64,000 nucleotides of DNA from Thermofilum uzonense (GTDB lineage Archaea > Thermoproteota > Thermoprotei > Thermofilales > Thermofilaceae), in contig NZ_CP009961.1 of assembly GCF_000993805.1 (NCBI RefSeq), forward strand, positions 1,048,714 through 1,112,713, in the 5' to 3' direction. The notes beneath the pieces were generated by a model. That model was not told the origin of the DNA and did no database searches. It saw nothing but the letters and a program-made list of their open reading frames with translations. Shown in pieces: positions 7,534-15,112 of this stretch. Each line of letters begins with the position of its first letter. Within the stretch, counting starts at the first letter, position 1. Both the position numbers and the translations under genes were made by a program.

Positions 7534-8406
7534 ATGGGTCCCCTCTCTGTTTTCTTAGCCTTTGTAGTCTTGATAGTCTTTGCCAGCATAATAGCCTCGA
7601 GTATTCGTATAGTTCCAGAGTATCAAAGAATAGTTGTTTTAAGGCTTGGAAGAGTAGTAAAGGTCGCGGGTCCAGGGCTCGTGCTGCTAATTCCTTTCAT
7701 CGATAGAGGTATAGTTGTCGATCTTCGAGAACAATATATAGAAGTCACGAAGCAGACTTGCATCACGAAGGATAATGCTCCCGTAGACATCGACTTCCTC
7801 ATATACTTCAGGGTCATAGACCCGACGAAAAGCGTGGTAGAAGTATCCGATTTTAGGGGGGCGGCTATAGGTATAGCTACCACAACTTTACGTGCAGTCG
7901 TCGGCGATATTGACCTAGACCAGGTTCTGGCAAAACGGGAGTACATAAACGAGGTGCTCCGTGAGAAGCTCGATGAAGTGACAGCAAGGTGGGGCGTCAA
8001 GGTGACAGCCGTAGAAATACGTGAAATAATACCTCCACGGGAGGTTCAAGAGGCTATGATTAAACAGATGTCCGCCGAGAGGAACAGGAGAGCCATGGTA
8101 ACCGAGGCTGAAGGAAAACGTGAAGCAGCCATACGTGTGGCTCAGGGAGAAAAGGAGGCGCTCATCCTCAAAGCGGAGGGCGAAAAACAAGCAGCTATAC
8201 TAAAGGCGGAGGGTCAGGCCCTAGCCCTGCGCTACGTTGATGAGGAAGCTAGAAAACTGGACTCGAAGACCGTCCTCCTACAGTACTTTGGAGCGCTCGA
8301 GGCGATAGCATCTTCCCCATCTACAAAGATAGTGCTTCCCATGGAACTCTTCAAACTACTTGGGCCCCTTCAGGAGTACTTCGCTGGGAAGAAAGAAGAT
8401 AAATGA
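7534..8406 (+). CDS. Stomatin/prohibitin (SPFH) family membrane scaffold
   Basis: A 290-residue protein. One N-terminal membrane helix (residues 5-25) leads into a full SPFH domain (IRIVPEYQRIVVLRLGRVVK, then PVDIDFLIYFRVIDP, up to about residue 190). An Ala/Glu/Lys heptad-like coiled coil follows (TEAEGKREAAIRVAQGEKEA and repeats to about 240), with a short hydrophobic C-terminal region. SPFH proteins oligomerise into ring or cage assemblies on membranes and organise microdomains. The partner protease NfeD lies directly upstream. The bactofilin gene converges on it with a single-base gap. Start ATG; no surprises in length or motifs. Confidence 0.92.
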   Translation: MGPLSVFLAFVVLIVFASIIASSIRIVPEYQRIVVLRLGRVVKVAGPGLVLLIPFIDRGIVVDLREQYIEVTKQTCITKDNAPVDIDFLIYFRVIDPTKSVVEVSDFRGAAIGIATTTLRAVVGDIDLDQVLAKREYINEVLREKLDEVTARWGVKVTAVEIREIIPPREVQEAMIKQMSAERNRRAMVTEAEGKREAAIRVAQGEKEALILKAEGEKQAAILKAEGQALALRYVDEEARKLDSKTVLLQYFGALEAIASSPSTKIVLPMELFKLLGPLQEYFAGKKEDK

Positions 8407-8407
8407 T

Positions 8408-9091
8408 TTATTTTTCCTGTATTACCTCTCCTTGAACCTCGCCTTCTATTCGTGCCTTACCCCTCAGGATGATACGCCTGGCACGCACAGGCGCCTTCAC
8501 AGTCACATTGTAGATAGTGACCTCCTCAGCATCTATCTTTGAAGCCTCAAGGACAGGCACATCTCCTCCTGAAAGCAACTTGATAAGCTTCACCACACCA
8601 TACTTTTCAGCCGTCTTGACCTCAAGCTTCTTAACTGAGACCTCCCCAACCTTTGACTCGTCAGACAGATTCAGCACTAAATGTTCCCCCTCCGTCTTAC
8701 CCAAGATACGGATACCCCCCTCAATTCTAGCGAAGGTGAACGTTAGACAGCCGATAGAAATCCCACCGGTTAATAGTGCCTCCTCCGCCTCTAGACACCC
8801 CATAACCTTTAAAGCGCCGGCAGAGCTAACCCTTTTAGCCTTAAGAGAGCCTAGCACTTTAACTGCTCCCGCCAGCTTCGCCTCGACTGCAACTACATTC
8901 CCACTGAAGACCGCGGAGCCAGCCACACTCACCCTCTCGGATTCTACGTCGCCTTCAACCTTCCCCGCCCCGCTTATCTTAATCTCCTGATAGTATCCGC
9001 CGTTAGCCTTTCCAGCCCCCGAGATGCTGAGACTTCCTCTTCTTTTTTTCCCACTCAAGGCTGACTCGTACGAGTCGAATAACTCGCTCAT
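8408..9091 (-). CDS. Bactofilin-like polymer-forming protein
   Basis: A 227-residue protein built of short repeated beta turns: SISGAGKANGGYYQEIKISG, then AGKVEGDVESERVSVAGSAV, then AGAVKVLGSLKAKRVSSAG and so on. This is the right-handed beta-helix of the bactofilin (DUF583) family, which forms filaments without nucleotide. The small Gly/Ala/Ser repeats run from about residue 18 to 110. The second half continues the strand pattern with larger residues. The N terminus MSELFDSYESALSGKKRRG is charged. It is the last gene of a four-gene operon (ArsR-like regulator, membrane/coiled-coil protein, micro-ORF, bactofilin) with gaps of 2 bases or overlaps, so its products likely act together at the membrane. 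Confidence 0.75.
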   Translation of the reverse strand: MSELFDSYESALSGKKRRGSLSISGAGKANGGYYQEIKISGAGKVEGDVESERVSVAGSAVFSGNVVAVEAKLAGAVKVLGSLKAKRVSSAGALKVMGCLEAEEALLTGGISIGCLTFTFARIEGGIRILGKTEGEHLVLNLSDESKVGEVSVKKLEVKTAEKYGVVKLIKLLSGGDVPVLEASKIDAEEVTIYNVTVKAPVRARRIILRGKARIEGEVQGEVIQEK

Positions 9092-9093
9092 AA

Positions 9094-9225
9094 CTAAACA
9101 CCTGCCTTCTCGAATATTCTCTTTATCTCTTCAAGAAGCTCCCTTATCTCCTTAAGCCTCTTAAGCACAAGCTCCTCAACCTCTTCATCGCTGAGTTCCA
9201 CATACTTCAGCTCTTTTTCACTCAA
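9094..9225 (-). CDS. 43-residue charged helical micro-protein
   Basis: Too short for an ordinary ORF scan. Reading from a TTG at 9225 gives MSEKELKYVELSDEEVEELV and onward to IFEKAGV, then TAG. The peptide is strongly amphipathic and acidic/basic, with a predicted helix over residues 12-38 (KRLKEIRELLEEIKRI) typical of a coiled-coil partner. The TTG overlaps the TGA of the upstream membrane/coiled-coil gene (TTGA at 9222-9225), and the bactofilin ATG follows 2 bases after its stop. Such tight spacing with an open frame argues for a real gene translated by coupling. The function is unknown; bridging the membrane protein to bactofilin is a guess. Confidence 0.6.
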   Translation of the reverse strand: MSEKELKYVELSDEEVEELVLKRLKEIRELLEEIKRIFEKAGV

Positions 9226-9596
9226 ACCCCCATCCCCTCCTTCAAGATATCACGTATCTCCTCGAGCTCCTTCTTGATCGCGTCAAGTTCTTCAAGCATT
9301 GCGCGCTGGCGTGCACGATAAGCTAGGATCTTCTTCTCTGTTTCTCTCATTTTGAGCTCAATGCCTCGGTCGCCCACTTCCTCTAATGGTTTTACAAGTG
9401 TGAAAACTAGACTGAAGAAGCCTAGCGCCGCACCAGACAGGATACTTAGAGCCGCCACAACACCACCAAAAAGCGGGTCAAGGGTTCGGGCGGATACACC
9501 TTTTATAACTTCGAGAGGAATATAGAAGACTAGAAGGGCTACAAGCCCCAGCATCAGTACAAAAACTACTATGTTACTCAGCTTCAAGTTTCTCAC
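9222..9596 (-). CDS. Two-helix membrane protein with cytoplasmic coiled coil
   Basis: A 124-residue protein, probable GTG start (MRNLKLSNIVVFVLMLGLVA). Two membrane helices at about residues 8-30 and 42-70 are followed by a charged helix from residue 75 to the end (LKMRETEKKILAYRARQRAM and LDAIKKELEEIRDILKEG), predicted to form a coiled coil in the cytoplasm. I do not recognise a named family. It overlaps the ArsR-like gene by 23 bases upstream and the micro-ORF by 4 bases downstream, so it is firmly in the bactofilin operon. A plausible role is membrane anchor for a bactofilin polymer; this is inference. Confidence 0.6.
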   Translation of the reverse strand: MRNLKLSNIVVFVLMLGLVALLVFYIPLEVIKGVSARTLDPLFGGVVAALSILSGAALGFFSLVFTLVKPLEEVGDRGIELKMRETEKKILAYRARQRAMLEELDAIKKELEEIRDILKEGMGV

Positions 9597-9879
9597 CCAT
9601 CCTCTTTAAAAGATCAGGTGAAACCACTATTTTGAACTCTGTAAGAGAGTAGACCTTCTTGGGGCGAGGACCTGGGACTATTTCTCCCTTTATAAAGCCT
9701 GTTCTTTCCAGTAGGGAAACATGAAGGTGTGTAAGCGGGTATGAGAGCCCTAGAAGTTTCGAGAGCTCATATGCATGCCTTGGCTTTACAGCTATTAGGG
9801 AAAGCATCTTTAAACGTATAGGGTTTGCAAGCACTTGTAACACCTCTGCGAGTTCTTCGATTTTATATTCATGTGCCAT
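9574..9879 (-). CDS. ArsR-type winged-helix transcription regulator
   Basis: A 101-residue protein from the ATG at 9879 (MAHEYKIEELAEVLQVLANP). The open frame reaches 10017, but a strong minus-strand TATA box (9901-9915) sits between, 29 bases before this ATG, so the shorter form is right. The fold is a typical ArsR winged helix: LANPIRLKMLSLIAV, recognition region YELSKLLGLSYPLTHLHVSL, and wing GEIVPGPRPKKVYSLTEF. No metal-binding ELCVCD motif is present, so it probably senses something other than thiophilic metals. First gene of the bactofilin operon and a likely autoregulator. Confidence 0.8.
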   Translation of the reverse strand: MAHEYKIEELAEVLQVLANPIRLKMLSLIAVKPRHAYELSKLLGLSYPLTHLHVSLLERTGFIKGEIVPGPRPKKVYSLTEFKIVVSPDLLKRMGEKLEAE

Positions 9880-9900
9880 TGCATCAAATAATGTAATGTC

Positions 9901-9915
9901 AAACTTATATATAAA
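9901..9915 (-). promoter_or_regulatory. TATA box of the ArsR-bactofilin operon
   Basis: Read on the minus strand, ATTTATATATAAGTT is centred 29 bases before the ATG at 9879. It fixes the start of the regulator gene and implies a leaderless message. Confidence 0.6.
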
Positions 9916-10048
9916 TTTAATCTTATACTTGGCTGAATGAAAAATCTCGTCTATCGTTGCAACAGCTAAAACTTCGAGTTGCTTTCGAGTAAAATAGGTT
10001 GAGAACATTATAAACAAGAAGAGAAGAAAATTTGTGAAATTACAGCCT

Positions 10049-10837
10049 CTACGAGAGAGAATACTTCTTCAAAACTTCCAAGTGAGAGGCCCCACCATGA
10101 ATAATCTCCATTAAGGCTTTGACAACCCTGTCAGGGCTCTCATGTTGAAATATATTACGCCCGATCGCCGCACCGGCAGCACCAGATTTCACGGCTTCCT
10201 CGACCTTGGAAAGAACTTCACTCAGTGGAGCCTTTGATGCGCCGAGAACAACCACAGGCACCGGTGTTTTTTTCGTAACGATGGAAAAGTCACTAGCGTA
10301 AACGGTCTTCACTATATCAGCGCCGAGCTCTGCTGCTATTCTAGCCCCGTATGCCACGACCTCTGCATCTACACTGGTAAAGACAGGAGGTTTGGGAACC
10401 ACCTCTGCCATTACCGGTATGCCTAGGGGTTCTGCTTCTTCGACCACTCTGGCTAGTTTCTCCCAGAGCATAGACTCGTTTCTACTTCCCGGATATATCA
10501 TGACGCTGACAGCGTCCGCTCCCGAATAAACGGCGCGTGCTACCGAGGAGATAAGCCTATCATCGGTTTCGTCTTGGCTTCGCGTCGTCCCGGTTCCATC
10601 TATCCTGGCTACTACAAAAACGTTGGACAAAAGCTCATGGTATCTTTGGATCATGGCAGGAGTAAGCATCACAGCATCCGGCCGCCCCTCTAAGACCTTT
10701 TCCAGCGTAGAAGCCATGTCCTCGATCCCCGGTATCGGCCCATGCCGTCGCCCGTGGTCAAGGGCAACAATGAGAGCCCTGCCGTCCTTGAAAAGCCTCT
10801 TAATCCTTATCTTTTTCCCCGGGCTCAAGGTTCCCAC
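10049..10837 (-). CDS. DhnA-type class I aldolase (fructose-bisphosphate aldolase family)
   Basis: A 262-residue TIM-barrel protein with a GTG start. The family markers are ALIVALDHGRRHGP (Asp27), the RIDGTGTTRS strand, SVMIYPGS, and the probable Schiff-base Lys177 in DIVKTVYASD, followed by a phosphate-binding VVLGASKAP and GAAIGRNIFQ. The family covers archaeal class I fructose-1,6-bisphosphate aldolase, ADH synthase (AroA') and LsrF-like thiolases. Sequence alone does not decide among them. It overlaps the cyclophilin-like gene by 13 bases and is the third gene of an operon with a sugar-isomerase-like protein, so catabolism of an unusual sugar phosphate is as likely as glycolysis or gluconeogenesis. 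Confidence 0.8.
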   Translation of the reverse strand: MGTLSPGKKIRIKRLFKDGRALIVALDHGRRHGPIPGIEDMASTLEKVLEGRPDAVMLTPAMIQRYHELLSNVFVVARIDGTGTTRSQDETDDRLISSVARAVYSGADAVSVMIYPGSRNESMLWEKLARVVEEAEPLGIPVMAEVVPKPPVFTSVDAEVVAYGARIAAELGADIVKTVYASDFSIVTKKTPVPVVVLGASKAPLSEVLSKVEEAVKSGAAGAAIGRNIFQHESPDRVVKALMEIIHGGASHLEVLKKYSLS

Positions 10838-11217
10838 TCTACTCGCACTTTCTCCCCACTCTTTACCTTTTTAAGGAGGGTGAGGTCTCCGACGATCTTC
10901 CCAAAAACATTTACGGGGCTAGCTGGCCTAATCTCACCTCTCCTGCTTGCTGGTGTTGGGCCAAAGAATAAGCATAGAGCGTCCCCGGGTGGCCAGTAAG
11001 CTACGTCACCCTTCTCAACAACATCGGAGCCTACTTCCTGACCAATGCTAACAGGGGTTGAGAAGTAGATTTCATCCCCCCAAAGATGAACTCTACTCTC
11101 AAAGGGGGTTGCCTTTATAATGGCCTCAGCAGTCTTGGGATTCTTCCCAGTAAGCTCTACCTCTACGACCCCTATGCTCTCAGGGAATATTATTTTAAGC
11201 TTTCCCGTCTCAATCAC
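10825..11217 (-). CDS. Cyclophilin-like fold protein (PF04126 type)
   Basis: A 130-residue protein, GTG start. It has the short cyclophilin-like beta barrel pattern seen in archaeal PF04126/TM1367-type proteins: NPKTAEAIIKATPFESRVHLWGDEIYF, then DVVEKGDVAYWPPGDALCLFFGPTPAS, then SPVNVFGKIVGDLTLLKKVK. Related folds in DUF3830 proteins occur beside sugar or amino-acid catabolic genes. True prolyl isomerase activity is doubtful because the Arg/Phe active-site set of cyclophilin A is absent. It sits between the isomerase-like gene (3-base gap) and the DhnA aldolase (13-base overlap), so it belongs functionally with them. Its ligand is unknown. Confidence 0.72.
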   Translation of the reverse strand: MIETGKLKIIFPESIGVVEVELTGKNPKTAEAIIKATPFESRVHLWGDEIYFSTPVSIGQEVGSDVVEKGDVAYWPPGDALCLFFGPTPASRRGEIRPASPVNVFGKIVGDLTLLKKVKSGEKVRVEWEP

Positions 11218-11220
11218 CCC

Positions 11221-12144
11221 TTAAAAAACTAGTTTCGCGAATGCCGTATATAGAACGCCTTTCGCAGCCTCTACAACTTCCCTCCAGTGCTGACCCTCTT
11301 CAGGTTTCACCTCGAAGCCAATAGCGCCCACATAGTTTATCTCGTCTAAAACCTTGAGAAGATGAGAAACCTCCTCGACCCCGTTTATAGCTCCGGGCCT
11401 GTAGAAGCCTGGGTGCCAATCCATTAGCTTTCCGTCGGGTAGTTTCTTGGTACAGCCTATATGAATGTGAGATAGATAGTTTCTTGCGATCTTTAGGTCT
11501 TCAGGGCTCTCTCCCAACATTGGAGCGTGGCTGAGATCCCAGAGCAATCCAATATTATTGTACTCCTGCCTAACCTCCTCGACAACACTCACAGCCTCAC
11601 GAATCGGACCAATGAGTTGTCTTTTGTCCCAGTCTCGGTCGAAGGTCTCTAAGATCAAGCTAACCCCTAGTTTCGAGCTGAAAGCTGCGAGCTCTTTAAG
11701 GCTCTTGACTAATGAATCTTTAGCGGCTTCCCTGTTATCTGACCCAGGATCCGCTCCGCTAGAGAAACCCACCTTCCTTACACCCCTTTCAGCCGCCTTC
11801 CTGATTGCCTGAGACAGGGCTTCAACAGCCTCTTTCCTTTTTTGCTCAATTATCGAGGCAGGGTTGTAACCCTGTGCTGTGGTCATGGGTTGTAAGCCAA
11901 TTGCTAGGTCGACACCCGAGTTCTTGATCACAGGTTCGAGCTGGCGCCATATATCGTCGCTTAAAAGGTTCACCTCGATCATGTCGAAGAACGGGTCATT
12001 CGTGAGAACACGTATAGCCTCGAGAGAGGACTGCAAATCATTTTTCATTAGGAGCGGATGGGCCATAAATGCGACGATGCTAACCTTCCAGGGGAAGGGG
12101 ACAGCATGAATGTATCTCCCTTTTTTAGAGAGAACTGCGAACAT
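11221..12144 (-). CDS. Sugar phosphate isomerase/epimerase (xylose-isomerase-like TIM barrel)
   Basis: A 307-residue protein of the AP-endonuclease-2/xylose-isomerase-like barrel superfamily. Metal-site segments are visible: LILETFDRD (Glu), LLWDLSHAP (Asp and His), HIHIGCTKK (His) and GFEVKPEEGQ (Glu near the C terminus). These together form a divalent metal pocket for ketose/aldose isomerisation or epimerisation. It starts the three-gene operon with the cyclophilin-like protein and DhnA aldolase, and its start lies 60 bases from a divergent AEC transporter. I infer a small uptake and catabolism unit for a sugar or sugar acid. The natural substrate is not deducible. Confidence 0.82.
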   Translation of the reverse strand: MFAVLSKKGRYIHAVPFPWKVSIVAFMAHPLLMKNDLQSSLEAIRVLTNDPFFDMIEVNLLSDDIWRQLEPVIKNSGVDLAIGLQPMTTAQGYNPASIIEQKRKEAVEALSQAIRKAAERGVRKVGFSSGADPGSDNREAAKDSLVKSLKELAAFSSKLGVSLILETFDRDWDKRQLIGPIREAVSVVEEVRQEYNNIGLLWDLSHAPMLGESPEDLKIARNYLSHIHIGCTKKLPDGKLMDWHPGFYRPGAINGVEEVSHLLKVLDEINYVGAIGFEVKPEEGQHWREVVEAAKGVLYTAFAKLVF

Positions 12145-12203
12145 TTTAGATCGTTATTGAAATTGATGGAAGAGTTATTAAAGGTTGCTTACTAGCTGGA
12201 ATT

Positions 12204-13088
12204 ATGTTTCAAGAACTGTTCAACATTTACACGCCAATTATTTTTGGGGTCCTGATCGGCCTACTACTTAAGCCAACTAATGAGGAGCTTGCCTTCTTAG
12301 CAAAAATCGTCGTGTACATATTTCTATCATCTTTGCTCTTCGTGGCAGCCTATACAAGGTTTTCAAGGAACCCTGACCCCCAAGTTCTTATCCTCTCTTT
12401 GCTGAGCAGCCTCGGTTCCCTACTCACGTTTATTTTTACAAGGTTGATGAGGGAGAATCCAGAGATTACGCTCACCGCAATGTATGCGAACGCTGGATAC
12501 CTTCCTGTAGGCATAGCGCAGTCTCTCTATGGTGAAGAAGGCGTTGCAAGCGTTGGCTTCTATATTCTGGGCAACAATGCCACTTCTAATATACTAGCAC
12601 CAACCCTGTCCAAACACAGAATAGTTGATCTGAAAAATATGATAACTCGAGTTGTAACTTTTCCTCCAGTTACGGCTATTCTCCTAGGCTCGCTTATAGG
12701 CTTGTCCGGACTAAAAATACCAGACTCCTTGATAATGGTTTTAAAACCCTTCTCAGATTCAGCCGCATCAATAGCGCTTCTTGAACTAGGGCTCGAGTTC
12801 AGCATGAACCCTCGCTTGGACTTAGACGGGTTCAAAGCATACTTTTACCGCCTTGCAATAGTAATACCTCTCACCCTTGTTTTCACAAATAACGTGGCTA
12901 TGAGGGGGGTCGACAGAAACGTAGCTATAATCGAGAGCGTTATGCCTGGCGCTGTTTCCTGCGTACCTATCTCGCGGGAACTTGGACTAGATGCGTCTAA
13001 AGTTGCTAGAATAATTTTTACCTCGACTTTGCTTTCAACAGCAGTCGCTCTTCCCATAGTGGTATACGCGATGGGTCTACTTTTTTAG
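12204..13088 (+). CDS. AEC (auxin efflux carrier-like) family transporter
   Basis: A 294-residue integral membrane protein with about nine hydrophobic helices. The layout matches PF03547: a first half ending in NAGYLPVGIAQSLYGEEG, the family Asn-Ala-Gly-x-x-Pro signature in helix 4, and a second half containing VMPGAVSCVPISRELGL in the position of the repeat equivalent. Bacterial members move malate, malonate or other small carboxylates, while plant PINs and PILS move auxin. It diverges from the sugar-isomerase/aldolase operon with a 59-base gap. A shared regulator and a carboxylate or sugar-acid substrate are plausible. ATG start. Confidence 0.8.
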   Translation: MFQELFNIYTPIIFGVLIGLLLKPTNEELAFLAKIVVYIFLSSLLFVAAYTRFSRNPDPQVLILSLLSSLGSLLTFIFTRLMRENPEITLTAMYANAGYLPVGIAQSLYGEEGVASVGFYILGNNATSNILAPTLSKHRIVDLKNMITRVVTFPPVTAILLGSLIGLSGLKIPDSLIMVLKPFSDSAASIALLELGLEFSMNPRLDLDGFKAYFYRLAIVIPLTLVFTNNVAMRGVDRNVAIIESVMPGAVSCVPISRELGLDASKVARIIFTSTLLSTAVALPIVVYAMGLLF

Positions 13089-13146
13089 CGTATGTACTGT
13101 GGCTACGTTTAATTTATATGAATAAAAGGGGGTAAAGAGGAGTGTA

Positions 13147-13650
13147 ATGATGAAATCGCTAGTGCTGCTTACGGGAGCCCTTATTCTGCTTCTGTACTCC
13201 ATTTATGCTTTATACAGCTTCGAATCGAGTTCAAAGATAGGGACACAGACGACTCCTACCAGTACAGGGCCTCTTAAGATTGCTGCGACTGAGAAGCATC
13301 CTGAAGAAAACACAACAACCAAGGAGGCATCGACTCCCTTAAGTGGCATACCTTACGTTGTCTCGTTAACTCTTATACTGCTTCCGATCTCCCTGATAAC
13401 ATTATCTATGTTAACCTTGGTAAACTACTTAAGAAATAGAGAGGGAAGGTTGGGGTCTCTTGTGAGAAAACTATCCCTTGCCAGGAGTGCCTCACTCTCG
13501 AGTTTAGTTGCCTCGCTTGTTTCTCTGCTCTTAAATCTCTTTTTAGATAAACCCCTTATTTCCCTTTTATCCTTAATAGTACTACTAGGGTCACTTGTAT
13601 TATATGTTAGGTCACGTCGCGCCTTGAAAACACTTAATGAACTACTCTAG
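13147..13650 (+). CDS. Three-helix membrane protein, unknown
   Basis: A 167-residue protein. Hydrophobic helices lie at about residues 4-24, 72-95 and 118-152. Between the first two is a Ser/Thr-rich external linker (STGPLKIAATEKHPEENTTT) of the kind often seen in archaeal surface-exposed loops. I do not recognise the family. Two ATG codons are in tandem at 13147 and 13150, preceded by a GAGG that could be a Shine-Dalgarno site. It follows the AEC transporter by 58 bases on the same strand and converges on the asparaginase gene. Confidence 0.55.
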   Translation: MMKSLVLLTGALILLLYSIYALYSFESSSKIGTQTTPTSTGPLKIAATEKHPEENTTTKEASTPLSGIPYVVSLTLILLPISLITLSMLTLVNYLRNREGRLGSLVRKLSLARSASLSSLVASLVSLLLNLFLDKPLISLLSLIVLLGSLVLYVRSRRALKTLNELL

Positions 13651-13673
13651 GGCCTTATTGTCTCACATTCAGG

Positions 13674-14636
13674 TTACGATTTATATGCTCCCGCCAATTC
13701 TTCATTAGCAAGTAGAGCTATCATAGGACCTTTCTCGGTGCTTATAAATCCCCTTATGAAGACCTCGCAATTAGTTGCTAGGCCGATTCTTCCATGAGAG
13801 TCTAACGCGATAAGACCAATGCTGTTTTCCTGGCCGAAAAGCTGAGTTATCTCTCCTACAACTTCTTCAACGGCCTTTTCCACGATCAAACCACTCTTGA
13901 CCTTGAAAGCGACTTTCACCGAGGCAAGATACCGTGCAATAAGCTCACCTATACCCGTTGCTGACACAGCTACAACACCATTCTCAGCATACACACCCGC
14001 CCCCGGCAGAGGAGTATCTCCCACACGCCCGGGGAGCTTCAACCATAAGCCTCCTGTGCTGGTCGCAGCCGAAAGGTTTCCTTCCTTGTCTATGGCCACT
14101 GCACCGACTGTGTCTGAGAAGAAGTGCTTTGCAACCTCAAAGTTTTTTCTCCAGAGTTCGTAATCCTTCTCACCCACCATTTTTATGAGCTCGACATACC
14201 TTTCCTGTAGCCTGTTACTTGGCTTGCCGGCAGGATCCAGGCCTAGAATTTCAGCAAGCTTATCGGCTCCTGACCCGACAAGGAAAACATGGTCCGTCCT
14301 CTCCATAACTCTTCGTGCAAGAGTCACTGCATTCCAGGTGTACTTTACGGAGGCAACCGCGCCAAAGCTTAGATTCTTGCCGAACATTACGCTTGCATCC
14401 CGCTCCTGTTCTCCAAGAAGGTTTAAGGCTGCACCCTTGCCGGCGTTGAGTATGCCGGAGGCCTCCATTGCTTTCACGGCTTCCTCAACAGCATCGAGTG
14501 AACTGCCGGACTTTAATGCCTTGAAACCGTCTTCTAGAGCCCCTCTTAGGGTCTTTTCAATTTCTTTTCTCTCTTCCTGTAGAGACTGTCTATATCTGCC
14601 GGCGCCCCCGTGTATAACTAGTACTTCCCTGCTCAT
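13674..14636 (-). CDS. Isoaspartyl peptidase/L-asparaginase (Ntn hydrolase)
   Basis: A 320-residue protein from the ATG at 14636; an in-frame TTG six bases upstream is a weaker start. It begins with EVLVIHGGAGRYRQSL, the plant-type asparaginase signature, has GILNAGKGAALN, and the autocleavage site HFFSDTVGAVAID. Autoproteolysis there exposes the nucleophilic Thr (residue 176 in this numbering), giving alpha and beta chains. Downstream STGGLWLKLPGRVGDTPLPGAG supplies the substrate pocket (RVGD and GxG). The enzyme hydrolyses isoaspartyl dipeptides and asparagine, useful for repairing or recycling damaged proteins in thermophiles. It stands alone and converges on the 13147 gene. Confidence 0.92.
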   Translation of the reverse strand: MSREVLVIHGGAGRYRQSLQEERKEIEKTLRGALEDGFKALKSGSSLDAVEEAVKAMEASGILNAGKGAALNLLGEQERDASVMFGKNLSFGAVASVKYTWNAVTLARRVMERTDHVFLVGSGADKLAEILGLDPAGKPSNRLQERYVELIKMVGEKDYELWRKNFEVAKHFFSDTVGAVAIDKEGNLSAATSTGGLWLKLPGRVGDTPLPGAGVYAENGVVAVSATGIGELIARYLASVKVAFKVKSGLIVEKAVEEVVGEITQLFGQENSIGLIALDSHGRIGLATNCEVFIRGFISTEKGPMIALLANEELAGAYKS

Positions 14637-14702
14637 GCTCAATAAACGGAGGCTGTAGAAATATTTTTTACTATGTGTTGAAACAGCTCATTAGGTGCTA
14701 GA

Positions 14703-15053
14703 ATGTATCCTGTAAGCGGCTCCCCAATAATTCCCCTACAGTTTAATCTAGGTCCCACCGAGATCCTCTTGTTAATCATAATCGCCCTGATCCTATTTGG
14801 GCCGAGAAAGCTCCCAGAGCTAGCGAAAGCCGCCGGAGAGGCTGTCAGGATCTTCAGGGAGGAAAGCCAAAAGATAACCTCTTCTATCGAGGAATCTACC
14901 TCTACAAAGACTTCCGCCTCATCAGCGAGCTCTCTGTCCGACGAGGATCTGAAGAAACTTGCCGAGAAACTCGGTGTGAAGAGCGAAGGAAAGTCTCGAG
15001 AAGAATTGATAAATGAAGTTATAAAGAAAGCTAAGGAGAAGGGGTTAATCTAG
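14703..15053 (+). CDS. tatA: TatA/TatB-type twin-arginine translocase subunit
   Basis: A 116-residue protein. One membrane helix at about residues 18-34 is followed immediately by FGPRKLPELAKAAGEAVRIF (residues 32-51), the hinge and amphipathic helix of TatA proteins. After a Ser/Thr linker the C terminus (LSDEDLKKLAEKLGVKSEGK and on) looks like a small SAP-like helical module, which is longer than a minimal TatA. TatA oligomers make the pathway for folded proteins across the membrane. TatC is not in the window. The gene diverges from the asparaginase and is followed by a coiled-coil protein gene 59 bases on. Confidence 0.87.
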   Translation: MYPVSGSPIIPLQFNLGPTEILLLIIIALILFGPRKLPELAKAAGEAVRIFREESQKITSSIEESTSTKTSASSASSLSDEDLKKLAEKLGVKSEGKSREELINEVIKKAKEKGLI

Positions 15054-15112
15054 AATACTTTTTTCAACAATACTCTTTTCTTATAGCAGAGACCCTCATA
15101 TTTAGAGAAATT

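Noticed and set aside
8517-8990. 157-codon open frame opposite bactofilin
   Set aside because: Its Ser/Thr/Pro-rich translation is the shadow of the Gly/Ala-rich bactofilin repeats on the other strand.
14185-14658. 157-codon plus-strand frame inside the asparaginase
   Set aside because: The asparaginase has all catalytic motifs on the other strand, and this translation has no recognisable features.
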